Position numbers and translations under genes: made by a program
The notes under the pieces: generated by a model
Database searches by the model: none
What the model saw: only the letters and a program-made list of their open reading frames with translations
What the model was told of the DNA's origin: nothing
Origin: Nitrospira sp.
GTDB lineage: Bacteria; Nitrospirota; Nitrospiria; Nitrospirales; Nitrospiraceae
Reading direction: 5' to 3'
Length of the DNA stretch: 49,765 bases
Assembly (NCBI GenBank): GCA_005116945.1
Contig: SWDH01000027.1
Coordinates: 89,814 to 139,578, forward strand
In this document: one piece after another, positions 1 through 8,380 of the stretch
How positions within the stretch are numbered: position 1 is the stretch's first letter
How the letters are laid out: the number at the start of each line of letters is the position of its first letter

Positions 1-279
1 AGTTTCTGTAATTTGCACGCGGCGCTCTTTGCCGGGACCGCCCGAAACGGTCAACACACGTTTCCACTCTCGGATCTGATACACCGCCCAGGCAGGAGAT
101 TGGCCCTTAAAATAGGCGTCAGGGTCTTCCCCGCTGACATTGAGAAAGATTGGTTCAGTGAAGCCTTCTTCCAGCACATAGTCGAGAAGACAGTCCGTCA
201 CAAAGCCCGATCCTTGCAGAGACACTTCTGCGAGCATCGTCAGAATGTCTTCTGGATTTTGAATCGTGACCTGATTCAT
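1..279 (-). CDS. Hypothetical protein, C-terminus cut by window edge
   Basis: The reading frame runs from an ATG at 277-279 leftwards off the window edge; 93 codons are visible without a stop. A GGAGGT ribosome binding site sits about 8 bases upstream (287-292), which fixes the start. The protein begins MNQVTIQNPEDILTMLAEV and is mildly acidic with no signal peptide or membrane segment. I do not recognise the family. It is divergent from the next gene at 337, so the two share a short promoter region of under 60 bases. A plus-strand frame over the same bases has no ribosome binding site and is taken as a shadow. Confidence 0.7.
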   Translation of the reverse strand, partial: MNQVTIQNPEDILTMLAEVSLQGSGFVTDCLLDYVLEEGFTEPIFLNVSGEDPDAYFKGQSPAWAVYQIREWKRVLTVSGGPGKERRVQITET

Positions 280-336
280 GAATAGACCTCCACGCCGTTG
301 AATTGTAATGATCCGTTCACTAGGAAGGCAACAGAT

Positions 337-1092
337 ATGACACGTCCCATGACGAAAAGTCGATTCCAAGAAGAACTCTTGCGTATCATGGACCGTAAAC
401 ATCATTGGGCTTGGCCGGCCTTCGCCGACGGAACGGTCACTGTCGATCAGCTCTCACACCACTTCCAACAGGAATACCGTGTCTACGTGCGTGACTTTCC
501 TGTTTTCCTTGCACGCATTCACGGGAACAATCCGCCGACCTCGATCCGTCGAATGCTCGCCGAGAACATTTACGAAGAAGACACCGGTGGGCTCTCTCTG
601 GGAAAATCGCATCCGGAATTATTCCTCACAATGATGGCAGGCCTTGGGTTGTCAGCGCGCGACTTTGACGCAGCACGGCTCTTGCCGGCGAGCCGACGCT
701 ACCGCGCTTGGCTTGACCGTGTCTCGAATAACCGGGACTGGGTCATCGGAGCAGCGGCTCTCACTGTCTTTGTAGAAGGCAGCGTGAAGGATCGCGCCGA
801 AATCGTCGATCCTTCCAAGCCCAAGACCGCCGAGGAAATCGAAACGATCGTCCAGCACCATCCACTGGTGAAGCACTATGGCCTGCCCGTCGATTCCATG
901 GATCTCATTCGGGCCCACCAAATGGTTGAAGCCGGCCACCGGCACGATGCCTATGCCATGGTGGTGAACCATGCCACAACACAGGCTCAACAACAGGCCG
1001 TACTGCGCTGCCTGAAGAAATGTCTGACTCTCTGGCTGGCGTATCGCGATGCCGTCGCCAAAATCTGTGGATTAAAAAAGACTTCACGGTGA
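337..1092 (+). CDS. CADD/PqqC-like heme-oxygenase-fold redox protein
   Basis: 251 aa, matching the all-helical TENA/THI-4, PqqC and CADD superfamily of iron- or cofactor-binding oxygenases. Visible candidate metal ligands are E80/E81, H92 in the SHPEL segment, E147 in the VFVEGS helix, and H194-x3-E198-x2-H201, which resembles the family H-x3-D/E-x2-H pattern. The start at ATG 337 is preferred over an upstream TTG at 298 because AGGAAGG lies 8 bases before it. No signal peptide, so cytoplasmic. Its stop overlaps the GTG start of the next gene, implying translational coupling. Whether it performs CADD-type p-aminobenzoate synthesis or another oxidation cannot be told from sequence. Confidence 0.75.
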   Translation: MTRPMTKSRFQEELLRIMDRKHHWAWPAFADGTVTVDQLSHHFQQEYRVYVRDFPVFLARIHGNNPPTSIRRMLAENIYEEDTGGLSLGKSHPELFLTMMAGLGLSARDFDAARLLPASRRYRAWLDRVSNNRDWVIGAAALTVFVEGSVKDRAEIVDPSKPKTAEEIETIVQHHPLVKHYGLPVDSMDLIRAHQMVEAGHRHDAYAMVVNHATTQAQQQAVLRCLKKCLTLWLAYRDAVAKICGLKKTSR

Positions 1093-1988
1093 GTCGACTC
1101 TATACTGCCACACTATTCTCCTTGTCCCTCTCTCTTCTTGGCATCAACAGTCATCTGGCATCTGCGTTCAGCGCGCCTCTACCCGTCGATATGATACTGG
1201 TTCCTGCGGGAGAATTTCTGATGGGGAATCCGCCAGACAGCGATGGGCTTCCCGATGAACAGCCACAACGTCTTGTGTACCTTGCACCATTCTGGATTGA
1301 TCGCTACGAAGTGACGAATGATGCCTATGCAGGATTTGTCCACACCACCGGACATCGCGCGCCAGCGCACTCGACCCCAGCGTCCACATTGTGGGAACAC
1401 AATGCACCAATATCAGGTATCGGCACCCATCCCGTGGTCAATGTTAGTTGGGAGGATTCCGTGGCGTTCTGCGTCTGGCTGAGCAAGCGTCTACCCACCG
1501 AAGCGGAATGGGAAAAGGCCGCCCGCGGTACCGATGGCCGTCGCTACCCTTGGGGAAACGAGTGGGACTTCAAGAAAGCCAACAGCGCCAGTTATTGGGC
1601 AGGGCGAACCATCGACTTTCAGAGCGGAGCGGACTGGGACGCCTTTTGGATCAAAGGTGAGGGCGCGAAGATTGCCAAAGAGAAGGGCCTCAAGGGGGAA
1701 GTGCTCACCCTGCCGGTCGCCAGCTTTCCAGAAAGTGCGAGCCCCTACGGCCTGTACGACATGGCAGGCAACGTCGCGGAGTGGGTACAGGATTGGTATA
1801 ACCCGAACTTCTACAAAGACGCGCCGCTGTCAGATCCTCAGGGTCCTTCTCGTGGAGCGATCAAAGCGATGCGCGGTGGATCCTGGCTCAAGCCGGCGAT
1901 CAGTCTTCGCACAAGCGACAGAGACTGGGGCACCATGGACAGCCGCCCCAGTGGCACAGGATTTCGATGTGCGATGGACGCCTATTAG
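1089..1988 (+). CDS. Secreted SUMF1/formylglycine-generating-enzyme-fold protein
   Basis: 299 aa starting at GTG 1089, which overlaps the previous stop (GTGA). Residues 1-27 form a signal peptide with a leucine/serine-rich hydrophobic core (LYTATLFSLSLSLLGI), so the protein is exported. The rest is a SUMF1/FGE-sulfatase domain: the opening MILVPAGEFLMG, the RLPTEAEWEKAARG block, YPWGNEW, YDMAGNVAEWVQDW, RGGSW and the closing GTGFRCA. The cysteine pair that binds copper in true formylglycine-generating enzymes just after RGGSW is absent, so sulfatase activation is unlikely. Members without it often serve as structural or non-heme-iron variants. Convergent with the gene at 2002. Confidence 0.85.
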   Translation: MSRLYTATLFSLSLSLLGINSHLASAFSAPLPVDMILVPAGEFLMGNPPDSDGLPDEQPQRLVYLAPFWIDRYEVTNDAYAGFVHTTGHRAPAHSTPASTLWEHNAPISGIGTHPVVNVSWEDSVAFCVWLSKRLPTEAEWEKAARGTDGRRYPWGNEWDFKKANSASYWAGRTIDFQSGADWDAFWIKGEGAKIAKEKGLKGEVLTLPVASFPESASPYGLYDMAGNVAEWVQDWYNPNFYKDAPLSDPQGPSRGAIKAMRGGSWLKPAISLRTSDRDWGTMDSRPSGTGFRCAMDAY

Positions 1989-2001
1989 CGGAAATTTGAC
2001 A

Positions 2002-2691
2002 TCATCGTGGCAGCAGATACTCAACTCGTTCGATCCTCACGACCGGCATGATGATCCCCACACCTTCTTCATCGTGGGAAAAGTCGTAGGCCAGTGACTC
2101 ATCGGGGATAAGCCTCCCCACCATCACGACTTCAATGTCGACTTTTCGGCCGGCCTCGAGCTGTCGGCGAAGGACATCACGGATACTGGGCTCAGGGGTC
2201 ACGACAAGATTACTTGGAACTTCTTCTGGTTTGAATCGGATCACACCCCATCTGGTCGGCGTAAAGATCGGCCCAATGGCCAGGCCAAACCCACCAGCCG
2301 TCGGATCGTATTGCGAGAGTTCCCCCGACCAGAGAAAGACCACCTTCCACTCAAGGGCCTCCTTCCCTGCCCGCTTCGCATCTCGCTCCCGGTTCAGGCT
2401 GAATAATCGCTCGTCGAGACCAGAGTCGCGATGGCCACGGCCGTAGACCCGGCCCCAATCCGGAGGGCTTCCATCCAGTGCATCGAGAAATTGTTCAATC
2501 GAATGAGGGTCGAGCAGAATATGACAATCCGAAGGCAGGATAGTAGGAAGATCCTTGCGTGCAATCGTCAGCAGCGACCTCGTACCGAGTGCATCTTCCG
2601 CCCACCCTTCTCCACCCGTTCCTACGGTCAGAAACAAAACCGTGATGACCCAAAGAGTCCTCATAGCAGACCGCGGAAAAACTTGGTTCAT
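2002..2691 (-). CDS. Exported hypothetical protein
   Basis: 229 aa from an ATG at 2689-2691 preceded by AAAGG about 8 bases upstream. The N-terminus MNQVFPRSAMRTLWV is followed by a hydrophobic stretch ending at GWA|ED, a typical signal peptidase I site, so the product is periplasmic. The open frame extends upstream to 2859, but that extra segment is encoded by a family-1 intergenic repeat (2742-2863) and is unlikely to be translated. The mature protein has alternating hydrophobic strands and no motif I recognise. Convergent with the SUMF1-like gene with only 13 bases between stops. Confidence 0.75.
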   Translation of the reverse strand: MNQVFPRSAMRTLWVITVLFLTVGTGGEGWAEDALGTRSLLTIARKDLPTILPSDCHILLDPHSIEQFLDALDGSPPDWGRVYGRGHRDSGLDERLFSLNRERDAKRAGKEALEWKVVFLWSGELSQYDPTAGGFGLAIGPIFTPTRWGVIRFKPEEVPSNLVVTPEPSIRDVLRRQLEAGRKVDIEVVMVGRLIPDESLAYDFSHDEEGVGIIMPVVRIERVEYLLPR

Positions 2692-2741
2692 ACGTAAAAC
2701 CTTTGGAATATCATAGAATGACGACGACGGCATCAATGGCT

Positions 2742-2863
2742 CAGGATGCTCAAAAAGGCTGTCCAGCAAGACCGCAGCGAGCGAAGAGGCGAGGCGTACG
2801 CTTCGGTACGTTGAGTCTCTGAGCGATGCGAGAACGCCGCTGGCGGACTTTTTCAGCATCCTG
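2742..2863 (+). repeat. Family-1 palindromic repeat, copy A
   Basis: Begins CAGGATGCTCAAAAAGG and ends ACTTTTTCAGCATCCTG, so the termini form an inverted repeat of about 16 bp with mismatches. The interior carries the conserved GAGGCGTACGC/CGGTACGTTGAG segment, itself a small hairpin, and GAACGCCGCTGGCGGAC. It lies 11 bases past the stop of the gene at 2875-3195. Confidence 0.85.
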
Positions 2864-2874
2864 ATGGGGTGAGA

Positions 2875-3195
2875 TCACTCCGTTGCGTTGGAGACAGCCC
2901 GCTCAAAACTCTCGAGGAGGTCAGCAACCGCCCGCTGCTCATCCGTCAGCACACCACATTCGATTAACAGAGCCAGACGAGGAGATGGATCGATGCGGCG
3001 CAAAGCCTGTCTATTGAATCCAGCGGATTCAATAGTTTTTCTGTAGGTGCCCAGCCACGAATCGATGACGGCGCGCAGCCCGGCATCGGCGGGTGTCATC
3101 CGGCCACGCTTGACTTGATCAAGCAACTTGATGAGCGGGTCGGACTGAGAGATCGTAGTAATGGCGCGCTGCAGAGTCTGATCGCCCGATTCCAT
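2875..3195 (-). CDS. Hypothetical protein coupled to FmdB
   Basis: 106 aa, starting at the ATG at 3193-3195, two bases after the stop codon of the FmdB gene, which suggests re-initiation after that gene. It is helical and charged, for example SDPLIKLLDQVKRGRMTPAD, with no signal peptide or cysteine motif. I do not recognise a family. The TTG at 3213 is an alternative start lying inside the FmdB gene. The family-1 repeat immediately downstream may terminate this two-gene operon. Confidence 0.7.
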   Translation of the reverse strand: MESGDQTLQRAITTISQSDPLIKLLDQVKRGRMTPADAGLRAVIDSWLGTYRKTIESAGFNRQALRRIDPSPRLALLIECGVLTDEQRAVADLLESFERAVSNATE

Positions 3196-3197
3196 GA

Positions 3198-3425
3198 TCA
3201 ATTTGTGGAGCAAGAACCGGGGCCGCGCGGGTCACCGCAACTTCCACAGGCGCCTCCACCATTACCCGGCAGCACCCAGCCATCTGTGCCACCGACCCCG
3301 AACGAAGAAATTTGTTTTTCCAATTTCGTGGTCTTGCACTGTGGACAAGCCGCCTGTGTCGAGCCATACACCAACAGCTCGAACCGATGATTGCATTCCC
3401 CGCAGACATATTCGAAGATAGGCAT
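3198..3425 (-). CDS. FmdB-family zinc-ribbon protein
   Basis: 75 aa with the FmdB signature: MPIFEYVCGECNHRFELLV, then CPQC, giving a CxxC...CxxC zinc ribbon (residues 8-11 and 28-31). The tail is glycine-rich and ends in a further CGSC, common in this family. A strong AAGGAG lies 8 bases before the ATG. FmdB proteins were named for regulation of amide-utilisation genes but the function of most members is unknown. First gene of a two-gene unit with the protein at 2875-3195. Confidence 0.9.
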   Translation of the reverse strand: MPIFEYVCGECNHRFELLVYGSTQAACPQCKTTKLEKQISSFGVGGTDGWVLPGNGGGACGSCGDPRGPGSCSTN

Positions 3426-3680
3426 AGCGTATACTCCTTGTTCTGGGAGACATTATAAGATCGGGGCGGTCACTTCGCAATCAGGAGGAGCTTGTCCGAC
3501 ATTGCCTTCGTAACAAGGCGAGTGAGACGCGGCCAGATGAGCGGCGCAAGGTCAGGAAAAACCGGAGGCGTATTCACTGGAATACGTTGTGGTTTTTTTC
3601 TGGCCAAGCACGACGCAGATGGTCGTGGATCATTCGCCGCAGTAGAATGGTTAATGTTGGACAGGCTCCAGAGGAGCCGT

Positions 3681-3953
3681 ATGTACCAAGAAGAAAAAAC
3701 CTTTACCCTTCGATTCAGCCTGGAAGCTTCATTTCCCGACAACTATGAGGGTGAAGAAAACAACCAGGCCTGGGTGCGTGAGTGGGAAGCGCGAATCAAA
3801 CCGGATCTCCTCAAAGTGCTGTTTGAATCATCGCGTCAACACCGGGCCTGGCACGCGCACATACGTAATCGCGGGAAATCCCCCGAGGATGAAGTTGAAA
3901 TCGTTCTTGCACGGGACTTTTCCAAACCCCAAGGATTCAGTCTCTTGCCATGA
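3681..3953 (+). CDS. Small hypothetical protein upstream of HemW
   Basis: 90 aa beginning MYQEEKTFTLRFSLEASFP; GAGGAG lies 4-5 bases before ATG 3681, which favours this start over the longer open frame from 3492. The protein is acidic and rich in aromatic residues, with no membrane segment. Its stop overlaps the ATG of hemW (ATGA at 3950-3953), so the two are translationally coupled. I do not recognise the family. Confidence 0.75.
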   Translation: MYQEEKTFTLRFSLEASFPDNYEGEENNQAWVREWEARIKPDLLKVLFESSRQHRAWHAHIRNRGKSPEDEVEIVLARDFSKPQGFSLLP

Positions 3954-5086
3954 CATCTCCTCTCCTCGGTCTCTACCTCCACATCCCCTTCTGTCGGCAG
4001 CGATGCGACTTTTGCGCCTTCTATCTTGAGATCCATCGCGAACACCGTGCGGAAGCCTTTGTACGTTCCCTCACGCATGAGATCACACTCTCAGCACAAC
4101 AACACCTCGCCACAAACCGGCCCGTCCAATCCGTCTATTTCGGAGGTGGTACACCGACAGCGCTTACCATAACTCAGCTCACCACGATCCTGTCGGAGAT
4201 TTGCACACATCTCTCCCTCACCTCAGACTGCGAGATCACCGTCGAGGCACACCCGTCCACCGTCTCCGAAAAGGATCTTACGCAGCTGTATCAGGCCGGC
4301 GTCACCCGCATGAGTTTTGGCGCAGAGTCGATGGAGGATAGCGACCTCGCCAGAATCGGACGGCCCGGCTCCGTCAGTGAAACCGTCACAGCTGTGGCTC
4401 GTGCCAGAGCCGCCGGATTTACCAACATCAATCTCGATGTGATGTATGGACTCCCGGGCCAACGTCTGGAGAGCTGGCAACGGACACTGGCCCACTGCCT
4501 CGCACTAGCCCCGACCCACCTGTCTTGCTATGCCCTCACCGTCGAAGAAGATACAAGACTTGCCGCCAACATCCAGCGCCAACGAAGTCCAGAACCGGAC
4601 GAAGGTCTTCAGATTGAAATGGACGAAGCGGCCCAACGGATACTCGGCGATGCCGGCTACGAGCGGTATGAAGTGTCGAACTATGCCAAACCGGGATATG
4701 CCTGCCGGCATAATCTGCTCTATTGGACTAATGGCGAATACCTTGGATGCGGCCCGAGCGCACAGTCCTATCTGGACGGAACCAGATTCGGCAACGTCGC
4801 CGATCTCACGGTCTACGAGACAGCACTCACGGCAAGCCGCCTTCCTATTGAAGATCGCACCAGGCTTTCCAATGATGAACAACTCCGCGATGCCGTGATT
4901 TTCGGATTACGCTTGATCCGAGGCATTCCCTCACAGCATCTTCACCGGCATGCTCAAAACTACGGGCATGCCACCGTCACCGCGCAGTTACTCGCGCAAC
5001 AGTTGATCGAAGAAGACGGTGAATATAGCAGACTCTCGGCACGAGGCCGTCTGCACGCAGACACCATCGCCGGCCAGTTGTACTAG
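3950..5086 (+). CDS. hemW: Radical SAM heme chaperone HemW
   Basis: 378 aa, the usual HemW length. The radical SAM cluster motif is C15-x3-C19-x2-C22 in YLHIPFCRQRCDFCAF, followed by the SAM-binding YFGGGTPTAL and the GQRLESWQRTL block typical of the HemN/HemW group. HemW proteins bind heme and transfer it to respiratory proteins. They resemble oxygen-independent coproporphyrinogen oxidase but usually lack that activity, and this protein has the shorter CxxxCxxC N-terminus rather than the longer HemN leader. Cytoplasmic. Starts inside the stop of the preceding small gene. Confidence 0.92.
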   Translation: MTSPLLGLYLHIPFCRQRCDFCAFYLEIHREHRAEAFVRSLTHEITLSAQQHLATNRPVQSVYFGGGTPTALTITQLTTILSEICTHLSLTSDCEITVEAHPSTVSEKDLTQLYQAGVTRMSFGAESMEDSDLARIGRPGSVSETVTAVARARAAGFTNINLDVMYGLPGQRLESWQRTLAHCLALAPTHLSCYALTVEEDTRLAANIQRQRSPEPDEGLQIEMDEAAQRILGDAGYERYEVSNYAKPGYACRHNLLYWTNGEYLGCGPSAQSYLDGTRFGNVADLTVYETALTASRLPIEDRTRLSNDEQLRDAVIFGLRLIRGIPSQHLHRHAQNYGHATVTAQLLAQQLIEEDGEYSRLSARGRLHADTIAGQLY

Positions 5087-5193
5087 CAAGCTGCTGAAAA
5101 AGACAAGCCTGCTCTCGCTAGTGATCACTCCACTCCGATTGACTTTGTCATTGAGTCGGATGGAAACTGAACGCAGATCGCATCGGAGTTGCC

Positions 5194-5403
5194 ATGCCCG
5201 TTAATATGGACCCTGCAAAAAAGCGAAAAAGACAGCCACCCCTAGACACACATTCGTCTCCGCCAGAAAAAGAAACGCCTGTGCTACCACACCTGGCTCA
5301 GTTCGGAAAAGAGACGGAGGAAGATCGGGTGAAGGAACTAGCGGATGCCGAGCAGAAGAATCTCTGGGAGGCCACTGAAGTCATCGATATGGATAAATTC
5401 TGA
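5194..5403 (+). CDS. Small charged hypothetical protein
   Basis: 69 aa, MPVNMDPAKKRKRQPPLDT at the start and EVIDMDKF at the end; a GGAG sits 6 bases before the ATG. Lysine/arginine-rich at the front and acidic at the back, likely disordered in its first half. No recognised domain. It stands alone about 107 bases after hemW and is convergent with the CaX antiporter, with a family-1 repeat between them. Confidence 0.65.
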   Translation: MPVNMDPAKKRKRQPPLDTHSSPPEKETPVLPHLAQFGKETEEDRVKELADAEQKNLWEATEVIDMDKF

Positions 5404-5471
5404 GACGAAGATAACCTCGTGAGACCAGCCAGCCCGGTTTGACTGATCATCTTGTCTATCCGGTTATCTCG

Positions 5472-5596
5472 CAGGATGCTCAAAAAGCCCGCCAGCAAGG
5501 CCGCAGCCGATGAAAGCACCGGAGGCGTAGCCTCTGGGCTACGTTGAGGATGCTTTCGAGGTGAGAACAAAGCTGGCGGGGGTTTTCAGCATCCTG
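5472..5596 (+). repeat. Family-1 palindromic repeat, copy B
   Basis: Starts CAGGATGCTCAAAAAGCCCGCC and ends GGGGGTTTTCAGCATCCTG. The interior has the conserved GGAGGCGTAGCC...GGCTACGTTGAGG hairpin. The right end touches the stop codon of the CaX gene (5597-5599), so it lies between two convergent genes and could act as a two-way terminator. Confidence 0.85.
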
Positions 5597-6670
5597 TCAG
5601 GCGGGCAGGAAGAAAAAGGCGATGGCAAGCATAAGATACACCCCGATTAACATCACTCCTTCCATCCAGTTCGATTCTCCATCCATCGCCACAAAGCCCA
5701 CGATCAGGACCGAGATCGTCACCGCGGCCACCTCGAACGGTGTGAAGATCAGATCCAATGGGGTCCCGAAGAAATAACTGGCAAATACGAGCAACGGGGC
5801 CACAAGTAACGCAATCTGTAGACTCGACCCGACGGCAATACCGTAGGCAAGGTCCATCTTGTTTTTCACGGCTACCAGCACAGCCGTAGAATGCTCCGCA
5901 GCATTCCCGACAAGGGCAACGAGGATGACACCCACAAAGACTTGTGTGAGCCCCAGTTGGTGCGAAGCCGACTCCAACGCTCCCACCAACATCTCGCTCA
6001 TCACGGCCACGAGAATGGTCACCACGGTAAGCACGGTGATCGACGCGCTGCGGGTCCAGGGTTGCTCTCCAAGGTCCGACGCGTTATGGTCTTCCCCAGC
6101 AAATAAGTGACGGTGCGTCTTCAAGCTAAACAATAGGCTTGCGATGTAAATAGCGAATAATACAACTGAAATTGTAAGACTTAGTTTATGTTCGATCGCG
6201 ACACCACGATCGGCGGCAGTAAAATGAAACAGAGCGGGGATAATGAGTCCAACCGCAGCCAGCAGTAGAAGGCTGGCCCCCATTCCGGCAGCGGTCTGAT
6301 TAAATTTTTGCCGTTCGAATTTTATCCCCCCGGCAAACATGGCGGCCCCGAGCACGAGTAAGATGTTGCCCAGAATCGATCCGGTGAGAGAGGCTTTAAC
6401 CACATCGTGCAGACCAGCACGCAGCGCCACCAGGGCGATGATCAATTCCGCCGCATTGCCCAGTGATGCATTGAGCAACGCACCGATACCGGCCCCGACA
6501 TGGGTCGTCAAATGCTCGGTGGCACGGCCCAAGATACCCGCCAACGGAATAATGGCAAGTCCAGCCGAGATAAAGACCAACAGCGGGTCGGCTCGAAGGA
6601 CTTCGAGCGCGACTGTCGCCGGGACAAAGATGAGCAGGTAATCAAGCCACGACGTGAAGAGATATCGCAC
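5597..6670 (-). CDS. CaX-family calcium/proton antiporter
   Basis: About 357 aa with eleven or so hydrophobic segments. It has the two inverted alpha repeats of the Ca2+/cation antiporter family: [13 protein letters not shown] in the first half and [10 protein letters not shown] in the second, each carrying the acidic residue that binds the cation. Inner membrane; exchanges Ca2+ for protons. GTG 6670 is chosen because AGGG lies 7 bases upstream; a TTG at 6676 is also in frame. No operon partner. Confidence 0.9.
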   Translation of the reverse strand: MRYLFTSWLDYLLIFVPATVALEVLRADPLLVFISAGLAIIPLAGILGRATEHLTTHVGAGIGALLNASLGNAAELIIALVALRAGLHDVVKASLTGSILGNILLVLGAAMFAGGIKFERQKFNQTAAGMGASLLLLAAVGLIIPALFHFTAADRGVAIEHKLSLTISVVLFAIYIASLLFSLKTHRHLFAGEDHNASDLGEQPWTRSASITVLTVVTILVAVMSEMLVGALESASHQLGLTQVFVGVILVALVGNAAEHSTAVLVAVKNKMDLAYGIAVGSSLQIALLVAPLLVFASYFFGTPLDLIFTPFEVAAVTISVLIVGFVAMDGESNWMEGVMLIGVYLMLAIAFFFLPA

Positions 6671-6704
6671 GCGCAAACCCTAACATGATCGTGAAACTTT
6701 GTCG

Positions 6705-7385
6705 ATGAATCGACCCCGAGCACCCCACGCCCTGTTCTACCCCTTTCATCTCTGTCACTCAGAAACGTTGACTCGCATCCTGATGCGCTTTGCCACGGTC
6801 CATTTTCGTGATTTCATGGCCTTACAATTGTCCCCTCTGTCTGGGATGACAGCGTTCCAAGATCGAATGGGCATGAGTTTCCCCGATCTCATCGAGTCTA
6901 AACGTCTCGTGCAGGGCTATGACGTCAGTGGACCGCTTTCACCTCCCATGGCAGCCGCCATCGATCGCGACCTGCAAGACCCGCTATGGCGCGCGCGTTT
7001 TCATACGGCGCTGTGCCAAAACCGCCGCCTCCAACGTGGACTATTCGAACCGTCCCACAGTCTTCGCATCGGCGACAGTCTCGTGCCGGGCCCTGCTGCG
7101 CTTTTACGCCTCATGGACGATTCGTTTAGACAACGGGCCTATGACCTCGATCGAGTGAGCGCGCTGTCGATGACACGTCTGAGCCTTGAAGACGGCTACG
7201 ACTGTGAGTATGGAGTCGCCCTCGTCAAGACATCCGCCGCACTTGTGTATACGCAGACGCTTTCGGAAACACACCAGCTCCAGCCGGCAACAGACTCTCC
7301 TGCACATTTTTCTCTGTATGCGCAATCCTGCATCCGAGAGAATCGGTCCAGAATAAACCACCTCATCATTCGAGTAGGCTATTAA
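6705..7385 (+). CDS. Hypothetical protein
   Basis: 226 aa from ATG 6705 (a TTG at 6699 is also in frame). The N-terminal region is rich in His and aromatic residues (HALFYPFHLCHSETL), followed by helical segments. No signal peptide, membrane span or catalytic motif is evident and I do not recognise the family. The gene is divergent from the CaX gene with only about 34 bases between starts, so the promoters must overlap. Confidence 0.65.
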   Translation: MNRPRAPHALFYPFHLCHSETLTRILMRFATVHFRDFMALQLSPLSGMTAFQDRMGMSFPDLIESKRLVQGYDVSGPLSPPMAAAIDRDLQDPLWRARFHTALCQNRRLQRGLFEPSHSLRIGDSLVPGPAALLRLMDDSFRQRAYDLDRVSALSMTRLSLEDGYDCEYGVALVKTSAALVYTQTLSETHQLQPATDSPAHFSLYAQSCIRENRSRINHLIIRVGY

Positions 7386-7418
7386 AAGTTCCTGTCAAGT
7401 CTGCTAGAATTCATCCCC

Positions 7419-7715
7419 ATGCCTGGCACGAACCTTCCCTTCGCCCCTCCAGTCCCGACTGAAATCACCAGCATCGACACAGGTGCTGGGATTGATGCAC
7501 GCGTGATCGTGTTCAACTGCGACTGTCATACCTATGAGCAAGTCATCGCACTCTTTTGCCACTATATTCCCGGCATGAACTCCACGAAAGCCTTTGAACT
7601 CGCATGGAAGGTCGACCATGATGGGGAAGCCATCGTGTTCACAGGCACGCTGGCAGAGGCCGAAGAGATTGCCGCGAATCTGGGAGGCGGGGGGCTACGG
7701 GTAGCCGTACAATAA
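7419..7715 (+). CDS. ClpS-like adaptor protein with altered N-degron pocket
   Basis: 98 aa with the ClpS fold pattern: a proline-rich flexible tail (1-25), then ARVIVFNCDCHTYEQVIAL, a helix, and VDHDGEAIVFTG, ending AEEIAANL...LRVAVQ. ClpS delivers N-end-rule substrates to ClpAP. In E. coli ClpS the substrate pocket uses an Asn-Asp-Asp triad and a histidine in the TVHYEG strand. Here the triad reads N-C-D, and the aligned histidine is Asp with a histidine next to it. Specificity may therefore differ. No clpA lies in the window. Starts 34 bases after the preceding gene. Confidence 0.75.
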   Translation: MPGTNLPFAPPVPTEITSIDTGAGIDARVIVFNCDCHTYEQVIALFCHYIPGMNSTKAFELAWKVDHDGEAIVFTGTLAEAEEIAANLGGGGLRVAVQ

Positions 7716-7726
7716 TCGCAGGCAGG

Positions 7727-8119
7727 CTATTTCTTGTGTTTCCTTGCTGGAGCCTTGACTGATCGAGCTGTTGCCTTTGGCTTTGCTTTTGGCTTCGCGA
7801 TGGTGGAATGCGGTTTGGCTTTCGCGGGTCCACGTTTTTCAGCGAGCTTCGCCTGCTTGAGCTTCGGTGAAGCAGGCTTCTTGCCGTGCCCTCCAGACCC
7901 ACCCTTCACAGGCTTTCCTTCAGCGAGCTGGGCCTGAAGCTTGTGTGTCGCGGATGTCTTATTCATTTTCGTCACCATGTCGCCACTATAGATCCGTACT
8001 TGATAGAGCTCTAACAGTTTACCAATGGCCTTCTGATCGCCTTTCTTCGCGGCATTCAGCAACCGGCGACGATGGTTCATCTCTTCTTCTTCTGTATGGG
8101 AGGCAGCCCGTCGTTCCAT
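7727..8119 (-). CDS. Histone-H1-like lysine/alanine-rich protein
   Basis: 130 aa from an ATG with GAGAGG about 6 bases upstream. Residues 14-55 form an ordered helical head (LLNAAKKGDQKAIGKLLELYQ). Residues 70-130 are a Lys/Ala/Pro-rich tail with repeated AKPKAKPKA and KAPARKHKK, as in bacterial histone-H1-like or AlgP-type proteins that coat DNA. This suggests nucleic acid binding. Convergent with the ClpS-like gene with 11 bases between stops. Confidence 0.7.
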   Translation of the reverse strand: MERRAASHTEEEEMNHRRRLLNAAKKGDQKAIGKLLELYQVRIYSGDMVTKMNKTSATHKLQAQLAEGKPVKGGSGGHGKKPASPKLKQAKLAEKRGPAKAKPHSTIAKPKAKPKATARSVKAPARKHKK

Positions 8120-8380
8120 GTCCGTCCTCTCTTTCTACGTTCACATCAGACACTGAGATGGCGCAGTATATTCGAAATGTTCAATGTTTTCAAGCGTATT
8201 CGATGATGGCCCTATGAGACTAGCGGATGGGATGGAATGAGCAGAATGCACAAAATCGAAGTCTGAGCCTCATCGTTGTCACGCGAGGAAAATCTCCTCG
8301 AGCGCATGCTCATGCTTGTAGCATATTTCGCCTCAAGCGTATAATGCCCATCTATTTTAACCCATGAAGGAGAGTACCTG

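Noticed and set aside
298-336. TTG-start extension of the CADD-like gene
   Set aside because: ATG 337 has AGGAAGG at good spacing; the TTG has no ribosome site.
1089-1988. Sulfatase-activating formylglycine-generating enzyme
   Set aside because: The copper-binding cysteine pair after RGGSW is missing and no sulfatase is nearby.
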